Positions 35,850 to 43,401 of a DNA stretch of 64,000 nucleotides are shown here, piece after piece. Where the stretch lies: positions 2,471,001-2,535,000 of the forward strand of contig NZ_BLAW01000001.1 in NCBI RefSeq assembly GCF_009617895.1, given 5' to 3'. The position numbers were made by a program, and so were the translations under genes. A model generated the notes under the pieces. The model made no database searches. It was not told the DNA's origin and saw only the letters and a program-made list of their open reading frames with translations. How positions within the stretch are numbered: position 1 is the stretch's first letter; each line of letters opens with the position of its first letter. This DNA comes from Prolixibacter sp. SD074. Its GTDB lineage: Bacteria > Bacteroidota > Bacteroidia > Bacteroidales > Prolixibacteraceae.

Positions 35850-36047
35850 CCCAAGTACAAAGGTTTGGCCCAGGGAGGATGGCTCGGAGCGACTGCCATT
35901 GGTAACCTGATGGCCGGATTGATTAGTAAATTCTGGGATACCCTGGAACTTTGGCAGTCCTTCCTCATCCTGGTGGTGATGTGCCTGGTCTCCGCAGCCT
36001 TTATTTTCATGATCCTGAAAAGACTGGAAACAGCTTCGGAAACTTAA
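35850..36047 (+). pseudogene. POT gene tail, copy 1
   Basis: 198 bases matching POT bases 32975-33172 without indels and keeping the reading frame and stop codon. Substitutions include Gly to Ser and Phe to Ser. No start codon or upstream part exists, so this is a gene fragment. The terminator after it is degenerate. Confidence 0.9.
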
Positions 36048-36119
36048 TCTATGCTATTATATTTTGACTGAAAGAGCGGCCGCCAGGGATACTGTCCACT
36101 TCTTTTTTAATTTCTTTCT

Positions 36120-37931
36120 TTACATATCTCCGTTAATATCATTCAGGTCTAGGCCAATCTCTTTTAATAATAAGCTTGCATTGAAATTATTACAAATTCC
36201 ATCCTTAAGCTTATAGTCAAAAAACATACTATTGTCTTCAATTTTAATATCGAAATGCATATTCTTTACCTTCTTTGGATATTGCAGCTCAATCGTCGCA
36301 AGATTGAGATCATGAGTAGATACAATTGAAAATACCTTATCTTGAATAAGTTTACTTACGATAGCTTTACTCCCTAATTCTCTATCTTTGGTGTTGGTAC
36401 CTCTTAACAATTCATCAAGTAGCACGAAAACATTTTCTTTTTCTTTAATTGCCTCTAAAACATGTCTAATCTTTATCAATTCAGCCTGAAAAGTAGAAAT
36501 ATTATCATCAAGAGAATCGCTGATTACCATATACGTCATAAGAACAAAATTCCCAATAGAAAACTTTTGAGCGCAAGCAGGTGCTCCAGCTAAAGCAAGT
36601 ACCATATTTATCCCAATACTTCTCAATAACGTACTTTTGCCTGACATATTAGAACCTGTAATAACAATTAGCCTTCCTTCCGCGTCCATGCTTACTGAGT
36701 TGAGAACACGCTGATTGGGTGATATCAGAGGATGTCCAAAATTTTCAGCGTCAAGTTGAAGTTTATTTTCATCGACAATCGGAAAACACCAATTATTATT
36801 AAATTGTAGTACCCCTAAACTAATAAGCGCTTCAAGTTTAGCAATAGCAGAGAACCACAAACTAAATCTTTTATTGTACTTCTCTCTTGCAGCGTAAAAA
36901 CTATAAAAGAACCAAATATCCGTGTGCAGCCATGAATTGACCATCAACTGAATCACTAAGTTCAATCTGATATCATTCCGCTCCAGTGCTTTTCTAATCA
37001 TTTTAATAACTGCTGCGCCTCCCGTCCCACCCAAAGAAAACTGAGAAGATAATCCAGTTAAAAGCTTTGAATGAAATTCCCTCTTTTCAAAAACGAGTAT
37101 AAATTGCTCGAAAAAAAGAAGTTGATTTGAAAGTTTTGCTGTTTCGTTTAATTCACTGTTCAAATATCTGTCAGCAATAACATGTATGAGAAAATAAGTT
37201 ACCGGTATAATAATTAACGGGAAAATAAAACTAGCATAGCCAATAATCCATAAAACGAACACCCCCACATTAATAGAACTCAGAAAAAAAGACAAGAATC
37301 TCACATATTTCAATTTCCTTAAAATTACAGATGAAGAGCATGTTTCTAATATTTCCAATGATTCTGTAACCTGATACTCCTTATTTAGTTCTGACAATGC
37401 CAAAATATTCAGCAAAAAGTCTGGCAACGAAGCTAACTCTCTTACTGCATTCTGTCTATCAACGATTTCTGTGTCAGAAGCGGCAGACGACAACCATTTT
37501 GCTAACTTCCTCTGGCCTCTCAAAGTAAATGTTCTATTCAAAAAGTGGAACAAAGAGTTTTCACCAAAAACATGAAGGTCTGAAGTATATGGATGACTAT
37601 TAGACTTAAAACACTCGCCATTGAAACCAGAATATTTTTGACTTTCCAATGACGCAATTTCATTATTGACAGCCCTTATAGCCGCCTGGACATTTTCTAA
37701 GTTTATCCCAAGTAAATAGTCTTTTCTTACAAAATAGAAAAAGACCATCAAGCCAATAGGTAACAACAGCAAAATGGATTCTCCCACCCAATAAAACAGT
37801 CCCAAAATAATGAAAGAACAAAAAAAGGAAATTACTCTATTAACTACCAAAATCTTCCTTTTCTTCTGAAGTTTACCTTCCAATAAGACTAATTCATGCT
37901 CTTTCTTTTTGTAATACTCTAACGCATTCAT
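36120..37931 (-). CDS. Membrane-anchored MutS-like ATPase
   Basis: 603 residues. Two N-terminal membrane helices (about 30-70), a second hydrophobic pair (about 208-260), then a MutS C-terminal ATPase domain: Walker A GSNMSGKSTLLRS (about 427-439), VMISDSLDDNISTFQAELIK, Walker B FVLLDELLRGTNTKDRE and the STHDLNL motif. It has the MutS core/lever region but no mismatch-binding domain, so it is not a repair clamp. Such membrane MutS homologues exist in Bacteroidota with unknown function. It overlaps the radical SAM gene by four bases (ATGA), so the two are coupled. It could provide energy for peptide handling; that is speculation. Confidence 0.8.
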   Translation of the reverse strand: MNALEYYKKKEHELVLLEGKLQKKRKILVVNRVISFFCSFIILGLFYWVGESILLLLPIGLMVFFYFVRKDYLLGINLENVQAAIRAVNNEIASLESQKYSGFNGECFKSNSHPYTSDLHVFGENSLFHFLNRTFTLRGQRKLAKWLSSAASDTEIVDRQNAVRELASLPDFLLNILALSELNKEYQVTESLEILETCSSSVILRKLKYVRFLSFFLSSINVGVFVLWIIGYASFIFPLIIIPVTYFLIHVIADRYLNSELNETAKLSNQLLFFEQFILVFEKREFHSKLLTGLSSQFSLGGTGGAAVIKMIRKALERNDIRLNLVIQLMVNSWLHTDIWFFYSFYAAREKYNKRFSLWFSAIAKLEALISLGVLQFNNNWCFPIVDENKLQLDAENFGHPLISPNQRVLNSVSMDAEGRLIVITGSNMSGKSTLLRSIGINMVLALAGAPACAQKFSIGNFVLMTYMVISDSLDDNISTFQAELIKIRHVLEAIKEKENVFVLLDELLRGTNTKDRELGSKAIVSKLIQDKVFSIVSTHDLNLATIELQYPKKVKNMHFDIKIEDNSMFFDYKLKDGICNNFNASLLLKEIGLDLNDINGDM

Positions 37932-39199
37932 CCGTCAATTATCTCCTTGCACATATTATTCATATAATTGTCTACAATCTTGGCTGTTGCTCTACATCTT
38001 ACTGATAATTCTTCATTTGACAAGATACAATTTTCATTGCAGACCGGAAAGAATTTGCAATCATTACAGATGGGATTATCCAGAAAGTCATCTTTTTTCA
38101 GAAATTTCATGAGAACATCTTCATCTTTCAACCAATCTTCATTATTTATATCACCGATCATCTGATTCTTATCGCCAACAACAGCCATACATTTATATAT
38201 GTGACCGTGAGGATCAAACACAAAACTGTTTATATGTCTTGCGATACATCCTTCTGAAACTGCTTTGGGTATGAGTGTCGGATGTTGAGAGCCCTCTTGT
38301 TGAAAATTATCAATTAAAAAATCAATTTTTTCTTCAGTGTTTATGTAACATGTGCTTCCGGTAGCACAGCCTTCAGAAAATGAGGTAACAAATCCAGGAA
38401 TTATTTTAACTCTTTGTGAAGGGAAAAGACCTTCCACCTCCTCCTTAAATCGTTTAATATCCGAGCTATTACTCTCGTCAACATTAACACGAACAATTAT
38501 TTCCACATCATTATTGCACTCTATAATTTTCTGCAAATTTAGAATAATTTTGGAATATGTATCCTTATCATAACTATGTTGACGTCTTTTGTTATGTGTA
38601 TCTTTTCCCCCATCAATCGTTACTTGTATAACCTTAATTTTTAAATCTTTAATCTTATCCGGCACTAATCGATCAATCAAATACCCATTGGTTATTAATA
38701 TCGCATAAAAATTTTTCTTCAGCTTTTCAATTTTTCTAGTAATCTCTTCCATCTGGTCTATAGCCAAAGTCGGTTCACCACCATACCATCTTATACACAA
38801 ATCTTCAACAGCTGTAAACTTTTTTATAAATTCTATAATTTTATCAATCGTAGATTTGGCGATAACAGCACTATCTCTAATTGATTTTTCAAAGCAATAA
38901 TCACATGTAAAATTACAGAGATAAGTCGGTAAAATTGTTAAATCTAAAAACCTTTGCTCAAATCGAGCCTTAAGTATATTGATTTTCACTTTTTGTTTTT
39001 CAACCTCATCATCGTTCACAAGTATTTTATACCGAATCAATTCATTATCAACATCCTTATCCTTACTGCGACCAATATTTTTAAGGCTCTGAACAGTGCT
39101 TTTATCTAAAACAACCAGCAATTGAGACAAGGTATTAAAGACCAATATCTTACCCCCATCAACAATCTCTCGTTCAACATTATAATATGACCATTTCAT
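37928..39199 (-). CDS. Radical SAM/SPASM peptide-maturase-like protein
   Basis: 423 residues. The radical SAM motif CNFTCDYC (Cx3Cx2C) lies at about residues 92-99, and the C-terminal SPASM cluster region has CIARHI, CMAV and CKFFPVCNENC cysteines for auxiliary 4Fe-4S clusters. An N-terminal extension of about 80 residues may serve as peptide-recognition region. This layout matches RiPP maturases such as sactisynthases and related enzymes. Directly upstream lies peptide d, a plausible substrate; downstream and overlapping is the MutS-like ATPase. Confidence 0.85.
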   Translation of the reverse strand: MKWSYYNVEREIVDGGKILVFNTLSQLLVVLDKSTVQSLKNIGRSKDKDVDNELIRYKILVNDDEVEKQKVKINILKARFEQRFLDLTILPTYLCNFTCDYCFEKSIRDSAVIAKSTIDKIIEFIKKFTAVEDLCIRWYGGEPTLAIDQMEEITRKIEKLKKNFYAILITNGYLIDRLVPDKIKDLKIKVIQVTIDGGKDTHNKRRQHSYDKDTYSKIILNLQKIIECNNDVEIIVRVNVDESNSSDIKRFKEEVEGLFPSQRVKIIPGFVTSFSEGCATGSTCYINTEEKIDFLIDNFQQEGSQHPTLIPKAVSEGCIARHINSFVFDPHGHIYKCMAVVGDKNQMIGDINNEDWLKDEDVLMKFLKKDDFLDNPICNDCKFFPVCNENCILSNEELSVRCRATAKIVDNYMNNMCKEIIDG

Positions 39200-39282
39200 A
39201 TACCGAAATTTTGAATGTCATTATAAAAAAGGAGCAGCATGGCTTATGTTTTTGCAACTGCCATGCATACTCTCATAAATAT

Positions 39283-39474
39283 CTATGCATACTGTGTCCC
39301 CGATGGAAGAGGATCTTTCTCAGATTCAATAAGTAAAGCAAGAGCAGGACACATCCACGAAAAAGTTGGCAAACTACCTCCTGATGTTTCCTTTTGTTCA
39401 ACTTTACTCATGGAATACAGCTTATCTGAAAACTTTAAAGGTTGTTTACCTATAACAATCGTATTCTTTTTCAT
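39283..39474 (-). CDS. Double-glycine leader peptide d (candidate radical SAM substrate)
   Basis: 63 residues from MKKNTIVIGKQPLKFSDK (an ATG three codons upstream is also possible). The leader ends SKVEQKETSGG; the 30-residue core begins SLPTFSWMCPALALL and has one Cys and two Pro-flanked acidic residues. It differs in leader sequence from the MKELS group. It lies 83 bases before the radical SAM gene in the same operon, the usual place for a RiPP precursor. Start of unit A3 is 24 bases upstream. Confidence 0.68.
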   Translation of the reverse strand: MKKNTIVIGKQPLKFSDKLYSMSKVEQKETSGGSLPTFSWMCPALALLIESEKDPLPSGTQYA

Positions 39475-39498
39475 AATTCTCATAATTAAATTGTTTTT

Positions 39499-39590
39499 CC
39501 TACTCTATGTAAGGCTTTTCGGATTCCGCCTGAGTTGTGTGCACGTAACTCACTGCCAAATTAACCGGGGAGCGTGCACAAAAAAAGCAC
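39499..39590 (-). repeat. Unit A3: conserved peptide-operon leader (part)
   Basis: Matches the distal two thirds of unit A from AGTAGG outward to GCAC; the proximal part next to the start codon has been replaced by the peptide-d specific leader. The far edge joins POT tail copy 2 after two bases. Confidence 0.8.
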
Positions 39591-39592
39591 CG

Positions 39593-39789
39593 CCCAAGTA
39601 CAAAGGTTTGGCCAGGGAGGTTGGCTCGGAGCTACTGCCATTGGTAACCTGATGGCCGGATTGATTAGTAAATTCTGGGATACCCTGGAACTTTGGCAGT
39701 CCTTCCTCATCCTGGTGGTAATGTGCCTGGTTTCGGCCGCCTTCATCTTCATGATCCTGAAAAGGCTGGAAAGAGCATCCGAAGCTTAA
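39593..39789 (+). pseudogene. POT gene tail, copy 2
   Basis: 197 bases matching POT 32975-33172 with one base deleted near the left end (GGCCAGGG), which breaks the frame for the first residues. Ends with the same stop codon. Confidence 0.9.
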
Positions 39790-39812
39790 TCTATATGATT
39801 ATATTATTGAAA

Positions 39813-39848
39813 GAGAGGTCTCATGAACTGTCAGAGTGCCTCTCTTTT
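39813..39848. terminator. Terminator after POT tail copy 2
   Basis: GAGAGGT ... GCCTCTC stem followed by TTTT; diverged counterpart of the hairpin at 33199. It can end the leftward peptide e/f operon as well. Confidence 0.6.
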
Positions 39849-39975
39849 GCCTAAACAGGAATAATACCTGACTAAATTACCATGGGCTAAAGCCAAAGGT
39901 ATGCTGCATTTAACCCCCATCGAAAGCACCACACAGCCCTGAGATGGTTTGATTTTTCACTATGATTTATTCATA

Positions 39976-40305
39976 TCAAGGGCCGAATCTGCATAAAACT
40001 CCTCCAAGTAATACTATTAGTTCCTTATATAAAAAGTCAACATCATATAAATCAGCCCAAAATAGTTGACTCAACAATGCTGCAAATGTCAAAACAACAA
40101 TATTCTTTATCTTTTCACCTAGTAGCCCCGTCCCAACACTGAAGTAATACAATATTGGAACCAACGTGATTAATGGCAAAAAAGAAGTAAAACTTACATT
40201 ACTGAAAAAATTTATATGGACAATGATAAATTTTAAAAGTACCGCAGTAATGACATATAATCCCGCAATTAGCAAATATCTTTTTCTTGTGTTTTGGCCC
40301 TTCAT
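39976..40305 (-). CDS. Small four-helix membrane protein, candidate immunity protein
   Basis: 109 residues: a basic N-terminus (MKGQNTRKRY) and hydrophobic segments at about 9-28, 36-57, 64-80 and 90-105. No family recognised and no clear similarity to the 115-residue protein at 33420, although it fills the same slot, last after two leader peptides. Likely an inner-membrane immunity protein for peptides e and f by position only. A near-identical copy lies at 61099. Confidence 0.55.
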   Translation of the reverse strand: MKGQNTRKRYLLIAGLYVITAVLLKFIIVHINFFSNVSFTSFLPLITLVPILYYFSVGTGLLGEKIKNIVVLTFAALLSQLFWADLYDVDFLYKELIVLLGGVLCRFGP

Positions 40306-40478
40306 CTCTTCAATTTTAGATTGATAGTTGATTTTTTTATACTAATACTCAAGTCTCAAGATTAGGTGTCATTATATTTTCATTATTGATTTTTCAAATG
40401 CCCTTGGAACGGAGCCCAAGGGCATTTAACCAGATAGTTTATAGGCATTTCTCAATTGTATCCCTAAACATCCGCTCA

Positions 40479-40652
40479 CTAATAAGCAGCAACTGATGTC
40501 GGAGGTGCCTCCCAATCGGTACTAGCCATCATATCACTAAGTCGATGTAAATTCTGCCCCAGCCAAAACCACCAAGTTTTACCTCCAACAATATGAACTA
40601 ATTCGACCTTAGCTAATTCACAAAACGACGAATGATTGTTGTATTTTTCCAT
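40479..40652 (-). CDS. Double-glycine leader peptide e (second peptide of a pair)
   Basis: 57 residues. Leader ends ELAKVELVHIVGG. The 33-residue core has KTWWFWLG near its start and ends SVAAY. It aligns with peptide b in spacing of Leu, Asp and the C-terminal Tyr. It lies 18 bases after peptide f in the same operon. Confidence 0.7.
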   Translation of the reverse strand: MEKYNNHSSFCELAKVELVHIVGGKTWWFWLGQNLHRLSDMMASTDWEAPPTSVAAY

Positions 40653-40670
40653 AGCAACTACATTTTTTGA

Positions 40671-40838
40671 TTAATAATTATTCCAGCCATCCTTAAATTC
40701 GGCAATACATTTTGATGGACCATCAAGAATTACCTCTCCAACTAATCCGGACAAAACCACTCCTGCGAAAAATGCAGCAATAGGCCCTAAATATCCTCCG
40801 GAAACATTTTTCAATTCTACTTTAGTTAGTTCTTTCAT
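40671..40838 (-). CDS. Double-glycine leader peptide f (first peptide of a pair)
   Basis: 55 residues. Leader MKELTKVELKNVSGG. The core of 40 residues is a hydrophobic Gly-rich helix (IAAFFAGVVLSGLVGEV) ending EFKDGWNNY, which matches EGWNSY of peptide a. One Cys. Together with peptide e and the 109-residue membrane protein it forms the second two-peptide module. Unit A4 is directly upstream. Confidence 0.74.
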   Translation of the reverse strand: MKELTKVELKNVSGGYLGPIAAFFAGVVLSGLVGEVILDGPSKCIAEFKDGWNNY

Positions 40839-40953
40839 AACATAAAAGGTTTAATTACAATTCCTACTCTATCCAGGCTTTTCAGATTCCGCCTGAGTTG
40901 TGTGCACGTAACTCACTGCCAAATTAACCGGGGAGCGTGCACAAAAAAAGCAC
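40839..40953 (-). repeat. Unit A4: conserved peptide-operon leader
   Basis: Full-length copy upstream of peptide f; its outer edge joins POT tail copy 3 after two bases. Confidence 0.85.
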
Positions 40954-40955
40954 CG

Positions 40956-41153
40956 CCCAAATACAAAGGTTTGGCACAGGAAGGTTGGCTCGAAGCTACC
41001 GCCATTGGTAACCTGATGGCCGGATTGACTGGAAAATTATAGGATACCCTGGAATTGTGGCAGTTCTTCCTCATCCTGGTGGTGATGTGTCTGGTTTCAG
41101 CCGCCTTTATTTTCATGATTCTGAAAAGGCTGGAAAGAGCATCCGAAGCTTAA
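40956..41153 (+). pseudogene. POT gene tail, copy 3
   Basis: 198 bases matching POT 32975-33172, with an in-frame stop (TAG, about 41040) and a Gly to Glu change, so it is decaying. The homology continues past the stop and terminator for another ~100 bases, further than in other copies. Confidence 0.9.
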
Positions 41154-41179
41154 TCTACATTATTATATTTTTACTGAAA

Positions 41180-41213
41180 GAGAGGCCGCCCGGCAAAAGG
41201 GTGGCCTCTTTTT
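41180..41213. terminator. Terminator after POT tail copy 3
   Basis: AGAGGCCGCC ... GGGTGGCCTCT with a strong GC stem followed by TTTTTG. Confidence 0.75.
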
Positions 41214-41489
41214 GTTTGAACTAACCGTGAGTTTTATTTTGGGCTAAAGCCCAGCGTTTACACAGCATTTCCACCCCACGGCTATCCCGATTTCTCGGGA
41301 CATGGGCAATTGTAAATTCCAGCACAATGAGGTGGGGCTACTATAATTCATCATTTCGATTGCCCCCGACTTCAGTAGGGGGATTAAATCGTAGGGAGTG
41401 TATTGGCTTTAGCCAAATTCCGTAGACAATTTTTCTCCTTGCTTCTCAAGTTTCACTCAGTTTCGTTTGTTCTTCTCTTTACCAGGCAC
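41214..41489. repeat. Spacer with small palindromes
   Basis: Holds TGGGCTAAAGCCCA (about 41242), CCCGATTTCTCGGG (about 41286), CCCCGACTTCAGTAGGGG (about 41366) and TTGGCTTTAGCCAA (about 41403). These look like extragenic palindromic repeats; related GGGCTAAAG sequences lie at 33253, 39888 and 61010. The gene at 41490 is read toward this spacer. Confidence 0.5.
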
Positions 41490-42683
41490 CTACTCATTGT
41501 TAAAAAGCGGTTCTTTCTTCAATGTGATGGGCGCATTGTGTCCGGCGACTTTCAATTGGATGGATGTGACATCTTTGAATTGCTCATACACATTGCACGG
41601 ATCGGTCTGCAAAAGCTTCTTTACGGCGATGTTATTTATCGCCTCAATTTTATCTCCCAATTTCAACCCGGCCCGTTGCGCAGACGAATTGTTCCATAAA
41701 AACCTAATTCGCAACTCATTGCCTTCCCGTTCATATTTAAATCCAAACGTTTTAAATCCCTTGTTGATATATTCGTCTGCAATGTTTAGCGAGTAGATTT
41801 TTTTCCCCGGAAAATCCAGTATCATCTGATAGTAATTTAAGATACCTGCCCCAATGGCATCAACTGCAAAGAGTGGATTATCATCTGTATAAACCACCAC
41901 ATTTTTAACGGTTTTTCCTCCGAACTCAAAGCCCGGTACTTCCAATAATTTCGTTACCGACTGGGCATCTTTACTACCATGACCAGAACCGACCATCGTC
42001 AGATAGGGTTGTCCAACGCCTGTTACTACTTTTTTCTGTCGGATATATTTCAGCCTTGACGTCGCAGCTTCAACCGTTCCATCATCGCCAAGATCCAGGA
42101 ACATGGTAGCACGGTAGCCATTCTCAAAGCCGGCAACAACCAATGGACCATAGGTAAGTTTGCCTTGGTAATATGAACTAATGTCGCGAAAGCTCTTTTT
42201 ATTATCTGTAATAATCGTTTGACCGATTCCCAACTTCCAAACACAGGTTCGCATCACATTGTAACCAATAATTCCGTCGATATCGCACCATGGGCCCGTT
42301 TTACTAGCCTCAATACCAAAGCCTACATTGTGGAATGAGACGTTTCCGAGGTAGACATTTAGCATCCCAAGCTTAAGTGACTCTCTCTCATTACCATCAT
42401 TAACAGCGACACCATTAGTTGGCTTAAAACCAATTTCATCAGCAATGTCTTTCGATAACATAGAATAGCTGGTGCCACTGTCAAGAATAAATCGAAGAGG
42501 ACGATCTACTCCATCAATTCGCACGTTTGAAATAATGATGACGTTATTGAAATCAGTCGGCAATTCTTCCACAAAATGGGATGATGCAAGGCTACATTTC
42601 TGAAATTTTTTTACCGATTGGGCAAACGTTGAATTCAAAAGCATGATGTAGCAAAGGAATAGATAGATAGTTTTTCTCATCAT
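41490..42683 (-). CDS. Secreted retropepsin-like aspartic protease with PDZ domain
   Basis: 397 residues. Signal peptide (1-22, ending STFAQ), then two retropepsin-like halves: FILDSGTSYSMLS (about 63-75) carries the catalytic Asp-Ser-Gly, and FLDLGDDGTVEAA (about 195-207) is a degenerate second site. A PDZ domain (about 310-385) with SSAQRAGLKLGDKIEAINN closes the protein. It would act in the periplasm or at the surface. It follows peptide g by 115 bases in one operon, so it may process or degrade it. Confidence 0.82.
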   Translation of the reverse strand: MMRKTIYLFLCYIMLLNSTFAQSVKKFQKCSLASSHFVEELPTDFNNVIIISNVRIDGVDRPLRFILDSGTSYSMLSKDIADEIGFKPTNGVAVNDGNERESLKLGMLNVYLGNVSFHNVGFGIEASKTGPWCDIDGIIGYNVMRTCVWKLGIGQTIITDNKKSFRDISSYYQGKLTYGPLVVAGFENGYRATMFLDLGDDGTVEAATSRLKYIRQKKVVTGVGQPYLTMVGSGHGSKDAQSVTKLLEVPGFEFGGKTVKNVVVYTDDNPLFAVDAIGAGILNYYQMILDFPGKKIYSLNIADEYINKGFKTFGFKYEREGNELRIRFLWNNSSAQRAGLKLGDKIEAINNIAVKKLLQTDPCNVYEQFKDVTSIQLKVAGHNAPITLKKEPLFNNE

Positions 42684-42798
42684 ATGAATTTATTGATAGG
42701 ATACAAAACTTCTGCCACTGTTCGTTATAGTTGGGCAATGTAAATTATTGAGAGGTATAGATTAGGAGGAATCAATCCTCCTAATCTATTTTATGCCA

Positions 42799-42951
42799 CT
42801 AAAGCGCAGCGTCTCTTAATTTAATCGTATACGTTCCATCGTTATGGTATATGTATTTCGCATCCCATGATCCATCACCATCAAGATCAATTTTCACAAC
42901 ATAACGACCACCATCAATTTTTTTCAATTCATTTTTATTTAATTCTTTCAT
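42799..42951 (-). CDS. Double-glycine leader peptide g with Ca-binding-like motif
   Basis: 50 residues. Leader MKELNKNELKKIDGG. The 35-residue core begins RYVVKIDLDGDGSWD, where DLDGDGSWD has the DxDxDG spacing of EF-hand or dockerin calcium loops, then Tyr-rich beta-like sequence (YIYHNDGTYTIKL). Unlike the helical peptides a and f, this core looks strand-forming. Unit A5 directly upstream, aspartic protease downstream. Confidence 0.7.
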   Translation of the reverse strand: MKELNKNELKKIDGGRYVVKIDLDGDGSWDAKYIYHNDGTYTIKLRDAAL

Positions 42952-43066
42952 AACATAAAAGATTTAATCGCTCTCCTACTCTATTTCAGGCTTTTCGGAT
43001 TCTGCCTAAGTTTTGTGCACATAACTCACGCCCAAATTAACCGGGGAGCGTGCACAAAAAAAGCAC
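42952..43066 (-). repeat. Unit A5: conserved peptide-operon leader
   Basis: Full-length copy upstream of peptide g. Its outer edge is followed by TGTGGA as in A1 and A6, not by a POT tail, and the HTH gene reads into it. Confidence 0.85.
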
Positions 43067-43358
43067 TGTGGAGATTTAGTTTCCAAAAACCGCCTTCTAC
43101 TTTACTTATGTCCTCTTTCGACAACACCTTGACAGAATAATCCAGCTCCAACTCGTGCCCGTTGCTGAAATAATAACTCCTTTTGATTTTTGAATACCCG
43201 ACCTCAACTCCCAGTGATTTAATTTCATCGAGGTAGTTAAACAATTGCCTGCGACTGATTCGTAGGTCTCGGGCAAACTCATCGGGTGCCCCTGTCCGTT
43301 CCCGTTTGATCAACTGGTTCATTCGCTTTAGCCGTTCCATCTGTTCAAATGCTTTCAT
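43026..43358 (-). CDS. HTH-domain regulator ending in a leader-like GG motif
   Basis: 110 residues from MKAFEQMERLKRMNQ. A coiled N-terminal helix, a helix-turn-helix (about 25-55, EFARDLRISRRQLFNYLDEIK) and a beta segment. Near the end it has VLSKEDISKVEGG, which resembles a double-glycine leader, followed by FWK and then 17 residues read from unit A5 (AFFVHAP). The natural C-terminus has thus probably been exchanged by recombination with unit A. The gene sits after the C39 exporter and was separated from it by IS1595 copy 1. Confidence 0.65.
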   Translation of the reverse strand: MKAFEQMERLKRMNQLIKRERTGAPDEFARDLRISRRQLFNYLDEIKSLGVEVGYSKIKRSYYFSNGHELELDYSVKVLSKEDISKVEGGFWKLNLHSAFFVHAPRLIWA

Positions 43359-43401
43359 AGCTATATGGATTTTAATTTTTTGAATTAGGCATTTAAATAA
43401 T

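Larger units (their letters stand above)
39640..40897. repeat. Duplicated 1.26-kb segment D, left copy
   Basis: Nearly identical to 60763-62020 at a constant offset of 21,123 bases. It spans POT tail copy 2, its terminator, the 109-residue membrane protein, peptides e and f and half of unit A4. Only a handful of substitutions were seen, so the duplication is recent. Confidence 0.9.

Noticed and set aside
35813-36010. Minus-strand frames across POT tails and unit A ending in AFFVHAP-type residues (also 39561-39752 and 40913-41116)
   Set aside because: They are antisense readings of the repeated POT tail and unit A; the similar translations only reflect repeat identity.
35865-36047. Plus-strand short frames in POT tails as possible membrane peptides (also 39574-39789 and 50054-50269)
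   Set aside because: They are the last codons of the POT gene without start signals; in copies 2 and 3 the frame is already broken.
39239-39652. Plus-strand 137-residue frame across peptide d and unit A3
   Set aside because: It is antisense to peptide d and runs into repeat sequence; the minus-strand gene has better context.
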